From contig CP022585.1 in the NCBI GenBank assembly GCA_002243285.1, forward strand, positions 3,460,641 through 3,524,640: a stretch of DNA of 64,000 bases. Reading direction: 5' to 3'. The DNA is from Candidatus Fluviicola riflensis. Its GTDB lineage: Bacteria > Bacteroidota > Bacteroidia > Flavobacteriales_D > Crocinitomicaceae. Shown here piece after piece: positions 1 to 7,566 of the stretch (positions are counted from its first letter, which is position 1; every line of letters starts with the position of its first letter). Position numbers and translations under genes: made by a program. The notes under the pieces were generated by a model. It was given only the letters and a program-made list of their open reading frames with translations, searched no databases and was not told the origin of the DNA.

Positions 1-1447
1 CGATGGAACTCGCTGCGTTGATGTCTTTGAGTGTAAGGTCGCCAAAATTACTGTTAAGAGTCAGGTCTTTCCCGGTTATACTATCCAAAACTACAGACCC
101 TGAACTGCTGTTGATGATCGTATTTCCTCTGACATTCGAAACCGAAACATCTCCGAAGTCGGACTGGATCGAAAGGTCGCCTTTTACATCGCTGGCAGTG
201 AAACTTCCCGATGAAATGTGTGTATCGGTGACCCCATTGATGTGTATTAAGTTGACATCACCGAAATAGGAATGTACATCGGTTTTTCCGGTAATATCTG
301 TCAGGGTAACAGAACCACTCGAAGCAGTTGCTTTAACTTCTGCGGCGCAATTTTTGAGCGTTATATCTCCAAAGTTGTTCGTGACTTCGCAGCTCTTTCC
401 CTCCAGGTTTTCGATATAAACAGATCCGCTGGATGTTGCAACATTCAAACTTGTTCCTGCCGGAACGAGAATGTTCAGGTCAAATGAAGGAATTTCATTG
501 CAACGTTTCTTCCCTTTTTCACCGGTTGGTTTCATGAAAACAGATAAGGTAGATTTTTCCTGATCTGTAGTGATGAGGCCTCCTGGTTCATCAATAATCA
601 CCTGGTTTCCTGTTCCCTGAGAAATATAAATATTGCCGAAATCCACATTGATATTCAGTGTTTTTACGCCGTCGAAATATTGAGGAGCGAAAATACTATC
701 TTCCGCATCGGAACTATCGTACCATGAAAACACAGGCGCTTCAGAAAAGTCCCACAATTGGTCCGGTTCAGGTAACCCACCATATTCCTCTATCAATTCC
801 GGCATTTCCGGACTCAGAAACATCAAACCATCCAAACACGCCATTGAACCTCTTTCGGGCATGGCCTGCATCATATAGATATATTCCGGTGCCCAAAAAA
901 CAAGATTTGTAAGTGATCGTTTCGAATGTAGGTTACCCTCAACCACTTTCTCCTGTCGCTCCAAAGGTGTGCTGACAATTGGTATAACAGGAGAAAATGG
1001 TAACAATTCATACGGTTGCTCTGTTACTTTCGGTGTAGAAATTGTTGGGGTTAATCCTGCACTATCGGTTTTACTAGCTACGAAAAAGTTCGAAGTGTCG
1101 GGATATTGTTGAATATGTGTTATTACGGGTTTTTGCTGTTGAGGCTCCTGGGGCTGCTGCTGATAAACGAGGATTGAAGTCGCGGTAACACAAACACCTC
1201 CGAGTCCGCCAAAAAGCCATTTCAACCCTAATTTCGCAGCGGTTTTATACACTGCTCCGCCGCTTAATTTGGTTAAAAGAGCTGCTTCCTGTGCAACCGG
1301 AATGGCGATGGCTGCTGTTGTGGCGAATACAAATTTTTGTTCCATGTCTAAAAGTGTTTTTGTTAGCTTATCGTTGTCGTCACCTGTTAAAACGACCTGT
1401 TTGAGCATGTCACGCAGCTGACTGTCTGATAAAGTGGAATCAAGCAT
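1..1447 (-). CDS. Membrane-anchored DUF4097-like beta-repeat protein, partial (3' end off window)
   Basis: An open frame starts with ATG at 1447 and stays open to the window edge (482 codons visible). Residues 1-75 look cytoplasmic. Residues about 77-95 form one transmembrane segment with a GG-rich start. A Gln/Pro/Thr-rich linker follows, and from about residue 270 there is a beta-strand repeat. From about residue 345 the repeat alternates turns beginning SGS with turns beginning FGD, each 18-19 residues long, so one SGS+FGD pair is 36-37 residues. This is typical of DUF4097/putative-adhesin beta-solenoids. The start codon overlaps the end of the sigma factor gene by 8 nt, so the two are co-transcribed and probably translationally coupled. 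A single-pass protein encoded behind an ECF sigma gene often acts as anti-sigma factor or envelope sensor; here that role is inferred, because no recognised anti-sigma domain is visible. Confidence 0.85.
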   Translation of the reverse strand, partial: MLDSTLSDSQLRDMLKQVVLTGDDNDKLTKTLLDMEQKFVFATTAAIAIPVAQEAALLTKLSGGAVYKTAAKLGLKWLFGGLGGVCVTATSILVYQQQPQEPQQQKPVITHIQQYPDTSNFFVASKTDSAGLTPTISTPKVTEQPYELLPFSPVIPIVSTPLERQEKVVEGNLHSKRSLTNLVFWAPEYIYMMQAMPERGSMACLDGLMFLSPEMPELIEEYGGLPEPDQLWDFSEAPVFSWYDSSDAEDSIFAPQYFDGVKTLNINVDFGNIYISQGTGNQVIIDEPGGLITTDQEKSTLSVFMKPTGEKGKKRCNEIPSFDLNILVPAGTSLNVATSSGSVYIENLEGKSCEVTNNFGDITLKNCAAEVKATASSGSVTLTDITGKTDVHSYFGDVNLIHINGVTDTHISSGSFTASDVKGDLSIQSDFGDVSVSNVRGNTIINSSSGSVVLDSITGKDLTLNSNFGDLTLKDINAASSI

Positions 1448-1985
1448 GATCGTTTAATTTTTTGGTTATTACTTCTTTAATTCGCTGGTAGTATACTTTC
1501 AGCTGTTGCTCGGGTTTGTCTACGTATTTTGCTATTTCCGAGTAGGCAGCACCATCACTTCTCATGAGCACTAAAATTCGTTGCCAATCTTCGAGTCCGT
1601 CGAGCACTTCTCTCAGCACTTTGATCTTTCGATCAGGAAGCTCCTCCTGAGCAGTTAGTTCTTCGGCCCGAACCTGTATTTCACTCACGTCGGTTGGCGC
1701 AACATCAAGTGTTGTTTTTTTCTTATCGCGGTAATCGTTTCTTAAATAGTTGATGAAGATCTTAAACACAAACGACGCAAATTTATCTTCTGTTTCGAAT
1801 GTGTAATTCCGGTGCGTTTCAATGACTTTATACAGTGTTTTGTAGATCAGATTCCACGCATCGTCTTCACTTATTTTCCAGGTTTTCAAAGCATAGGCAT
1901 ACAGCTTTTTTCCGTAGCGATTGTAGACTTCCGTAAGGAAATCATTATCGGTTGGAATAGCATTGGTTTGCTCTTTGCTCATCAA
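1440..1985 (-). CDS. ECF-type RNA polymerase sigma-70 factor
   Basis: This 181-residue protein has the size and two-domain layout of an extracytoplasmic-function sigma factor. Region 2 (about residues 17-90) contains an aromatic/charged stretch ending FASFVFKIFINYLRNDYR, which would contact the -10 element and melt DNA. A charged linker follows (about 95-120). Region 4 (about 120-175) contains a helix-turn-helix around AAYSEIAKYVDKPEQQLKVYYQRIKE. Two adjacent Met codons could start it; the first is at 1985. The gene overlaps the downstream membrane beta-repeat gene by 8 nt, which suggests a sigma/sensor pair. The upstream 370 bp hold a hairpin terminator and a repeat element, so it likely has its own promoter there, but I found no clear TAnnTTTG match on the minus strand. 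Confidence 0.9.
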   Translation of the reverse strand: MMSKEQTNAIPTDNDFLTEVYNRYGKKLYAYALKTWKISEDDAWNLIYKTLYKVIETHRNYTFETEDKFASFVFKIFINYLRNDYRDKKKTTLDVAPTDVSEIQVRAEELTAQEELPDRKIKVLREVLDGLEDWQRILVLMRSDGAAYSEIAKYVDKPEQQLKVYYQRIKEVITKKLNDHA

Positions 1986-2080
1986 ACAGTCTGTAAATTG
2001 GTTACCTCTTTCTTACTACAACACAAGTCGGTAACAGTTTTCGGTGAAAAATTAGTGAATCAGGCACAAAATTGGCAATA

Positions 2081-2114
2081 AAAAGCCCCAAATCCTTTGA
2101 GAAACGGGGCTTTT
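2081..2114. terminator. Bidirectional hairpin terminator
   Basis: AAAAGCCCC (2081-2089) pairs with GGGGCTTTT (2106-2114) across a 16-nt loop. A/T-runs on both sides give a U-tract in either direction. It lies between the outer-membrane protein gene reading toward it on the minus strand and the start of the sigma factor gene. Confidence 0.75.
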
Positions 2115-2166
2115 AATAAAAAAATATTTTTTCTTCAATTCCTATATTCTTGAATATTGAGGGTAA

Positions 2167-2313
2167 GTATCGGCTAGCCGATACACTATTTTTTCCCACG
2201 AATACACGAATTTTGGCTCGCCTAACTGACTCGCTTGTTTGATGATCATGTATTAATATCTGTTATAATTGTAGCGTGTCCGTTAGGCACGCAAAAAATT
2301 AGTGTATTCGTGG
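2167..2313. repeat. Composite palindromic repeat, copy 1
   Basis: Two parts are visible. The perfect 18-bp palindrome GTATCGGCTAGCCGATAC is at 2167-2184. Ten bases later a long inverted repeat runs from 2195 to 2313, with arms beginning CCCACGAATACACGAA on the left and ending GTGTATTCGTGG on the right. Inner arm sections (left GCCTAACTGAC, right GTCCGTTAGGC) continue the pairing, leaving a loop of about 30 nt. Related copies are at 12133-12248, 16421-16573 and 17514-17660. No protein is encoded. The 372 bp between the flanking genes are accounted for by this element and the terminator at 2081. Confidence 0.85.
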
Positions 2314-2356
2314 AAATTCTTTTAGTATCTTCTTAACAAAATCAACCGAAAAGCAC

Positions 2357-3181
2357 TTAGAAATTGAAGGTATACCCGATATTGAAGCCCCAAAACTGGA
2401 GATTTGTGTTGTACAACTCGGCTATTTTATGTTCGTGAATGCTGTTGGTAGATACATTGATGAAGTTTCCGTTGATGTCACGGTCGCCCTCGGCGGTTGC
2501 TGTTCCTCCTGATTCGCCATTCATTGCAGCGTGATCGTGATCTTTCATGTGTTTTATGTTCACATATTCGAAGCGGTCGAAACTGTTCATGAATGTCACG
2601 GAAGCATACAAACGGTGTTTATTGTCCTCGGAGTTTAACTTGAAAAGCTGGTTCATCGATACATCAACGCCTACTTCTCCCCCATAAGTAAATCCGGAAT
2701 AACGTTGTGTGGTTTTGCGCTCAAGGGCTTTGCAATCGTCTTCATCCTGCGGATCGGCGATTACGATCTTCGAACGCATAAAGGCCATTCCAACCTGCGG
2801 CGTAATGAAAGGGCGAATCGTGCGGTATTCGTTCACGAGGTAAAATTTTGTTCCAAACGACAATCGATTCATGGCGCTGGAATAGGTTACATCCGCTGTG
2901 GTTTTGTTCAGCGAATCAAAATAATACGTTTGCTGCAACGTGCGGTTGGAGTACATCCCAACACTTGCTTTAAATTCCAGCATCATTGGGATACGCTGTA
3001 CGGGCTTGTAGGCAAATTGCAATCCCAAACCGGCATTGGTGCTCATTTTGGGCATTACACTTTTGTTGGGAATGTCGCAGGTAAAGTAGGTTCCGATCTG
3101 CGCATGCTGTGCAACGGATAAAAAAGGAACGAAAGTAAAAAGGATCACGCCGAAGGCGAAAATGGTGTATCGTTGTTTCAT
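2357..3181 (-). CDS. Outer-membrane beta-barrel family protein
   Basis: This 274-residue protein has a signal peptide (hydrophobic residues 7-20, ending FLSVAQ). It then shows alternating hydrophobic/polar strands with repeated GxxF/Y patterns and ends in an aromatic residue (NIGYTFNF), the usual C-terminal strand of an outer-membrane barrel. A His/Asp-rich patch (KHMKDHDHAAMNGE, about residues 203-216) sits in what would be an extracellular loop and might bind metal; that is inference. It is a stand-alone gene with no operon partner. I do not recognise a specific family beyond the small porin-like barrels common in Bacteroidota. Confidence 0.75.
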   Translation of the reverse strand: MKQRYTIFAFGVILFTFVPFLSVAQHAQIGTYFTCDIPNKSVMPKMSTNAGLGLQFAYKPVQRIPMMLEFKASVGMYSNRTLQQTYYFDSLNKTTADVTYSSAMNRLSFGTKFYLVNEYRTIRPFITPQVGMAFMRSKIVIADPQDEDDCKALERKTTQRYSGFTYGGEVGVDVSMNQLFKLNSEDNKHRLYASVTFMNSFDRFEYVNIKHMKDHDHAAMNGESGGTATAEGDRDINGNFINVSTNSIHEHKIAELYNTNLQFWGFNIGYTFNF

Positions 3182-3438
3182 ATTCGAAAGTTTTCTCTAT
3201 AAATAACATACAATTTTTATGCCGGAAACCTTGGGTAAAGCCTGAAAGAAAATAAATAATCAGCGTTGGTTTAACCGGGTTTCAGTCAAATGTTTATCTT
3301 TTTTACCAGATATTGAAGCTCTATGCTAGCGTATCGCAATGTGGATTTTGGATTTCATCTGTAAAAATCCGTGCCACCGTGTCAGCCTCAGGATGATCTG
3401 TGGCAAATGCTAATTCATTATTAAAAGAACGTCTGTTG

Positions 3439-4050
3439 TTATTTCTTGTATTTCCACTCTTTCGATTTCCCTTCAAGCAGATTGGAAATCGTTGTTTCGA
3501 GGCGTTTGTTCAGCGTAGCTTCGGTTTTTGCTTCGTTTAACCATTCTACATACTCACGCTGGTGCGAATAGCTGAAGTTGTCAAAGACCGTTTTTGCGGC
3601 AGCGTGTTCAGCCAATGCCTTGGTCAATTCGTTTGGAATCGTTAATTCTTTCTGGTCCTTTCTTGGCTTTTTCGGAAGTTTTGCTCCGGCTTCTATGAGT
3701 TGCATGCCCTCCAAAATGGAAGCGCCGAGCTTGGCCGCATCAGGAAGATCATCTACCGATTTCAGTTTTCCCAAATCGCCCATTCCACCTTGTTCAGTTC
3801 GCTGCAAAATTCCGTGCGGATCTTTCATGAGACTTCCCAGCCAAAACCCGAAAGAGCAATGCTCTTTGAACGAGGCCATGTTGCATAAAATAGAATCCTT
3901 GTAAACAAAAACGGGGAAACTCCATTTGATAGTTTCCACTACTTCCGGACAGAAATTGTGGATAATAGCACGCAATTCGATTAAAATTGGTTGCGCAAAC
4001 TCAGCCGAATTGGCAATGTATGTGCTTACGGCGGGATTAAATTTTGCCAT
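3439..4050 (-). CDS. DUF1801 / YdeI (OmpD-associated-like) family protein
   Basis: This cytoplasmic protein has 203 residues. The N-terminal half (about 10-110) resembles the DUF1801/YdhG fold, with PEVVETIKWSFPVFVYKDSILCNMA and CSFGFWLG, the conserved core of that family. The C-terminal part (about 135-200) resembles the YdeI bacteriocin-protection/OmpD-associated helical domain (FDNFSYSHQREYVEWLNEAK followed by RLETTISNLLEGK). Members often stand alone and have no established biochemical role. The start ATG at 4050 is preceded by an A/T-rich leader and no competing start. The 257 bp between this gene and the next one at 3181 contain no convincing gene. Confidence 0.85.
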   Translation of the reverse strand: MAKFNPAVSTYIANSAEFAQPILIELRAIIHNFCPEVVETIKWSFPVFVYKDSILCNMASFKEHCSFGFWLGSLMKDPHGILQRTEQGGMGDLGKLKSVDDLPDAAKLGASILEGMQLIEAGAKLPKKPRKDQKELTIPNELTKALAEHAAAKTVFDNFSYSHQREYVEWLNEAKTEATLNKRLETTISNLLEGKSKEWKYKK

Positions 4051-4126
4051 AGTGGGATATTTTTCGGTAAAAGTAAGGGTTCGAGACGTTATAAGTGATG
4101 GTTATTTTTCATAACGGGGTGCTGAA

Positions 4127-4540
4127 TTAATATCCGATGATTTTCAATGGTTTGTGAGTGGAAACTGAAAATACAAAATAACGTTGTTTCGAGCCGTTTT
4201 GATAATAATTGGTTACTTCGAATAAATCACCATCACCAAAACGTTCAACGACATCTTTTCTTGTTTTGATGAGTCTATAAGTAATCGTGTCTATTCCGGT
4301 TTGTTTTAACTTCCGCAAACGAGCATATAAATCCGGGCCTATGTTTTCGATTTCAGGAACCGGATAATTTCGGTTGGAAGAAAAATCGGTGATTGAATCG
4401 AGATCTGCGAGTTTCGGAGCGGCGCGAACTACTTTCATTTCGGATTGACAGGAACAACCTGTTGCTAATACATAGATTCCGGCAAATAGGAGAAAACCTG
4501 TTTTAACTTTACGGAATAATTGGAGGTTCTTCTGTTGCAC
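4127..4540 (-). CDS. Hypothetical lipoprotein
   Basis: This 137-residue protein starts at a GTG (4540) and has a short basic N-terminus, a hydrophobic segment and a lipobox-like ATGC followed by a second Cys, so it is probably an envelope lipoprotein. The remainder is mixed charged/beta with no family I recognise. It overlaps the end of the upstream TonB-like gene by 32 nt, so the two are likely co-transcribed. No in-frame ATG lies before the signal region, which supports the GTG start. Confidence 0.6.
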   Translation of the reverse strand: MQQKNLQLFRKVKTGFLLFAGIYVLATGCSCQSEMKVVRAAPKLADLDSITDFSSNRNYPVPEIENIGPDLYARLRKLKQTGIDTITYRLIKTRKDVVERFGDGDLFEVTNYYQNGSKQRYFVFSVSTHKPLKIIGY

Positions 4541-4868
4541 TGATCGTTATTGTTATGAAAGTTGTTTCGAATACTTTATCACTTTTGGAATAAATTGTTT
4601 CCTTTTGCACCAAATCAATTACCTGATTGATTAGCGTCATATCAGCTGTTGTTGTTTTATCTCTTACTACAATTGGCCTGGAACAAATAATCCCTTCACT
4701 ATTAAGTGTGACTTTTAAAACAATTTTATTGTTCTCAGTACTTTCAATATTGCTTATATTGGGTTTGGAAACAATGATTCTTTTCGGTTCAGGATTTCCA
4801 ACAGGAGCCGTTTGCGCGTTTGTCAGATTGCTAAAGAATAAGAAAAGGATGATGAATAATTGCTTCAT
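4509..4868 (-). CDS. Small secreted protein, possibly TonB C-terminal-like
   Basis: This 119-residue protein begins with a clear signal peptide (MKQLFIILFLFFSNLTNAQ). After a Pro-rich linker (to about residue 35) there is one compact domain of about 80 residues. Its pattern (KIVLKVTLNSEGIICSRPIVV, then TLINQVIDLVQKETIYS, then TTFITITI) is reminiscent of the beta-alpha-beta TonB C-terminal fold, where a V-x-V-x-G strand, a helix and a closing I-x-I-x-I strand recur. It has no transmembrane anchor other than the signal peptide, so it would be periplasmic. The downstream lipoprotein overlaps its 3' end. Confidence 0.55.
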   Translation of the reverse strand: MKQLFIILFLFFSNLTNAQTAPVGNPEPKRIIVSKPNISNIESTENNKIVLKVTLNSEGIICSRPIVVRDKTTTADMTLINQVIDLVQKETIYSKSDKVFETTFITITISATEEPPIIP

Positions 4869-4901
4869 AGTGAGAACTAAGTTAGCTTTTTAGTGAGCAC
4901 A

Positions 4902-5312
4902 TCACAAAGTCGGATCGTTGGTTTTTATCTTAAACTTCCAAAACGCCCAATACCCGCAAGGAATAATCGTGATCGTACCGAAAATCCACATCCAAAACGG
5001 GTGCGGAATGTTTACCATGCTCATCCAGGTAAATAATTGCAGCGTACAAGTAATGATCAGTGTTGGTTTGAAATCAGTTCTTCCCTGGATAAACGTGGCC
5101 ACCGTTCCGGCTGTGAAACCAGCCAATCCGTAAGAAAGAACGATGAATAGTTTTGCCATAAATGGAAGGTGCAGCATATATTCGGGCCAGTCGACACGTT
5201 TTTCCGGTTTGGGCAAATCCGCAGGAAATAGTACATTTCCCATATATTGAATCAGGGCAATGACAAAAACTCCTGCGATTAATCCGATAAGAATGGCTGC
5301 GATGTTTTTCAT
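4902..5312 (-). CDS. Small multi-pass membrane protein of unknown function
   Basis: I place the start at ATG 5312 (MKNIAAILIGLIAG), because the 12 codons upstream are polar and unlike the rest. This gives 136 residues with four predicted transmembrane segments: near the N-terminus, around SYGLAGFTAGTVATF, around ITCTLQLFTWMSM, and around FGTITIIPCGYWAFW. The arrangement is common in Bacteroidota membrane proteins of unknown function. It is divergently oriented to the S9 peptidase gene. No catalytic or binding motif is visible. Confidence 0.65.
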   Translation of the reverse strand: MKNIAAILIGLIAGVFVIALIQYMGNVLFPADLPKPEKRVDWPEYMLHLPFMAKLFIVLSYGLAGFTAGTVATFIQGRTDFKPTLIITCTLQLFTWMSMVNIPHPFWMWIFGTITIIPCGYWAFWKFKIKTNDPTL

Positions 5313-5486
5313 TGATTGTGTTTGAACAAAGATAGACCTTTTCCCCATCAGGCTCCAGCTGGTATGTGCTTATTTTCCACGCGAATTCTCTTTCCTTAAA
5401 ATCTATGTTTTCTATTTGACCTATTGTGGTTAATTAACCTTAAGTGGGATTTTTCCCCTATTTTTGGTTTCCTCAAAAAAATTCAA

Positions 5487-7511
5487 ATGAAAAATCTTCT
5501 TTTCCTGGTTGCCCTTTTTACGTTCAGCATCGGATTTTCGCAAAAAGAACTCTTTACAGTTGACCATTTATGGAAACTCAAACGTTTGTCCGGAACCAGC
5601 GTTTCTTCAGATGAAAAATGGGCGTTTTACCAAACTACGAGTTACGATGTAGCGGCAAACAGCGGTAAAACAAGCGGATACTTAATGGATTTGACTTCGG
5701 GAACAACTACCGAATTGTTTGCACCAGGCGCTGATTTCTGGAATGTTGTTTGGGACAATACAAATACATTATGGTGGTTGCGTTCGTCAGGTTCCGGAGC
5801 AGAACTGGTGAAAATGAAACCGGGAACCGACAACCTTCCGACCTTGGTGTACACTTTTGAAGACGAAGTAGAAGGTTTTACTTTTTCGGCTAACCAGGAA
5901 TGTATAGCGACATTACAACCTGTAAAAGTGCGTCAAACCGTTCAGGACCTTCACCCGGATCTTACCAAAACACAGGCACGCATCGAGGATGATTTGATGT
6001 ATCGCCACTGGAATGCATGGCAAGGTGAAAAAGCATTGCACTTGTTTTTATACGAAAAATCAGGCGCTACTTATACAGCCAAAGGCGATGTGCTGAAAGG
6101 CGAACCGTACGCTGCTGTTAATCCTCCGTTTGGCGGAATTGACGATGTGACATTTAGCCTGGACGGAAAAACGCTTTATTATTCCACGAAGAAAAAAACC
6201 GGAAAAGCATTCGCAGAAAGCACCGATAGCCAGATTTATGCCTACGATGTAAAAGGCGGAACAACCACTAGCATTACCACACATAAAGGTTACGATAACC
6301 ATCTGCGCGTAAGTCCGGATAACACAAAACTGGCTTATCTGAGTATGGCCCGCGATGGTTATGAAGCGGATAAGAACCGGATTATGGTGCGTAACATTGC
6401 TACCGGCGTCGAAGAAGATGTAACCCGCAATTTGGACTTGAGTGTTGATCATTTTGCGTGGCACGCCAAAGGCCAGTTCATCTATTTCACTGCTGCCATC
6501 AAAGGAACCAAACAATTATTTGAAGTCGATTTGAAAACGGCTAAAACCCGTCAAGTCACCAGTGAAGTGTGCGACATCGTATCTATCAATGTATTGAAAG
6601 ACCGCGTGATCGCAGAACGTCAATCGATGGTTGCGCCAACAGATATTTGGCAAATCACGTTGAAAAACGGTGCTCAGAAACAACTCACAAACATCAACAA
6701 AGAATTGATGTCGACCATCGCGTTGCCAACCGTAACCGAAAAATGGATCACCACCACCGATGGTAAAAAAATGCTGGTTTGGATGATTCTTCCTCCAAAT
6801 TTTGATGCAAAAACCAAATATCCTTCGTTACTATATTGCCAGGGCGGGCCGCAAAGTCCGGTGAGCCAGTTTTTCTCCTACCGTTGGAATTTCATGCTCA
6901 TGGCCTCGAACGGTTACGTGATCATGGCCCCAAGTCGTCGCGGATTGCCTGGTTTCGGGCAGGAATGGAACGAAGCGATTTCGAAAGACTGGGGCGGACA
7001 AGCCATGCGCGATTACCTGGTAACAGTTGATTCATTGACGGCCTCAGAACCGTATATCGATAAAAACAAACTTGGAGCTGTTGGTGCTTCTTACGGTGGA
7101 TACTCGGTCTATTACCTTGCGGGAATCCACAACAATCGGTTCAAAGCCTTCGTTTCACACTGTGGTTTGTTCAATCTTGAAAGCTGGTATGGAACCACCG
7201 AAGAATTGTTTTTTGCCAATTTCGATATCGGCGGACCATATTGGAAGCCTGAAAACAAAGAACTTTATTTGAAAAATAGTCCACACTTGTTAGTTGATAA
7301 GTGGAACACACCAATGCTCGTGATTCATGGTGGAAAAGACTTTCGCGTTCCCGAATCGGAAGGTATGCAGGCGTTTCAGGCATTGCAAATCAAAGGAATA
7401 CCAAGCAAATACCTTTATTTTCCTGACGAGGGACATTGGGTCACAAAGCCGCAAAACGGCGTTTTATGGTACAGAACCTATTTCGAATGGCTGGATAGTT
7501 ATTTAAAATAG
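5487..7511 (+). CDS. S9 family prolyl-oligopeptidase-type serine peptidase (DPP IV-like)
   Basis: I chose ATG 5487 because it gives a clean signal peptide (MKNLLFLVALFTFSIGFSQ); an upstream TTG frame adds 21 unlikely residues. The protein has 674 residues. An N-terminal beta-propeller covers about 30-420, with repeated strands such as DDVTFSLDGKTLYYST and HLRVSPDNTKLAYLS. An alpha/beta-hydrolase domain follows. The catalytic triad is visible: Ser535 in GASYGGY, Asp618 in HGGKDFRVP, and His650 in DEGHW. Known S9 enzymes of this type trim dipeptides or short peptides from the N-terminus in the periplasm. It is monocistronic, since the next gene has its own promoter. TATTTTTG at 5459-5466 could be its -7 element, but I see no -33 TTG at the right distance. 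Confidence 0.93.
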   Translation: MKNLLFLVALFTFSIGFSQKELFTVDHLWKLKRLSGTSVSSDEKWAFYQTTSYDVAANSGKTSGYLMDLTSGTTTELFAPGADFWNVVWDNTNTLWWLRSSGSGAELVKMKPGTDNLPTLVYTFEDEVEGFTFSANQECIATLQPVKVRQTVQDLHPDLTKTQARIEDDLMYRHWNAWQGEKALHLFLYEKSGATYTAKGDVLKGEPYAAVNPPFGGIDDVTFSLDGKTLYYSTKKKTGKAFAESTDSQIYAYDVKGGTTTSITTHKGYDNHLRVSPDNTKLAYLSMARDGYEADKNRIMVRNIATGVEEDVTRNLDLSVDHFAWHAKGQFIYFTAAIKGTKQLFEVDLKTAKTRQVTSEVCDIVSINVLKDRVIAERQSMVAPTDIWQITLKNGAQKQLTNINKELMSTIALPTVTEKWITTTDGKKMLVWMILPPNFDAKTKYPSLLYCQGGPQSPVSQFFSYRWNFMLMASNGYVIMAPSRRGLPGFGQEWNEAISKDWGGQAMRDYLVTVDSLTASEPYIDKNKLGAVGASYGGYSVYYLAGIHNNRFKAFVSHCGLFNLESWYGTTEELFFANFDIGGPYWKPENKELYLKNSPHLLVDKWNTPMLVIHGGKDFRVPESEGMQAFQALQIKGIPSKYLYFPDEGHWVTKPQNGVLWYRTYFEWLDSYLK

Positions 7512-7516
7512 TTAAC

Positions 7517-7546
7517 TTGCCGCCCCACCTTATTGTGTTAAATTTG
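7517..7546 (+). promoter_or_regulatory. Bacteroidota-type promoter for the MMPL transporter
   Basis: TTG at 7517-7519, a 19-bp spacer and TAAATTTG at 7539-7546 match the Flavobacterium consensus TTG-N17..23-TAnnTTTG. The start codon follows 20 bp downstream. Confidence 0.7.
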
Positions 7547-7566
7547 TGACCTTACAGTGAACAATT

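Noticed and set aside
3300..3425. A degraded copy of an intergenic repeat (ATCCGTGCCACCGTGTCAGCC region)
   Set aside because: Only one copy is present in the window and no inverted arms are clear, so it was not annotated.
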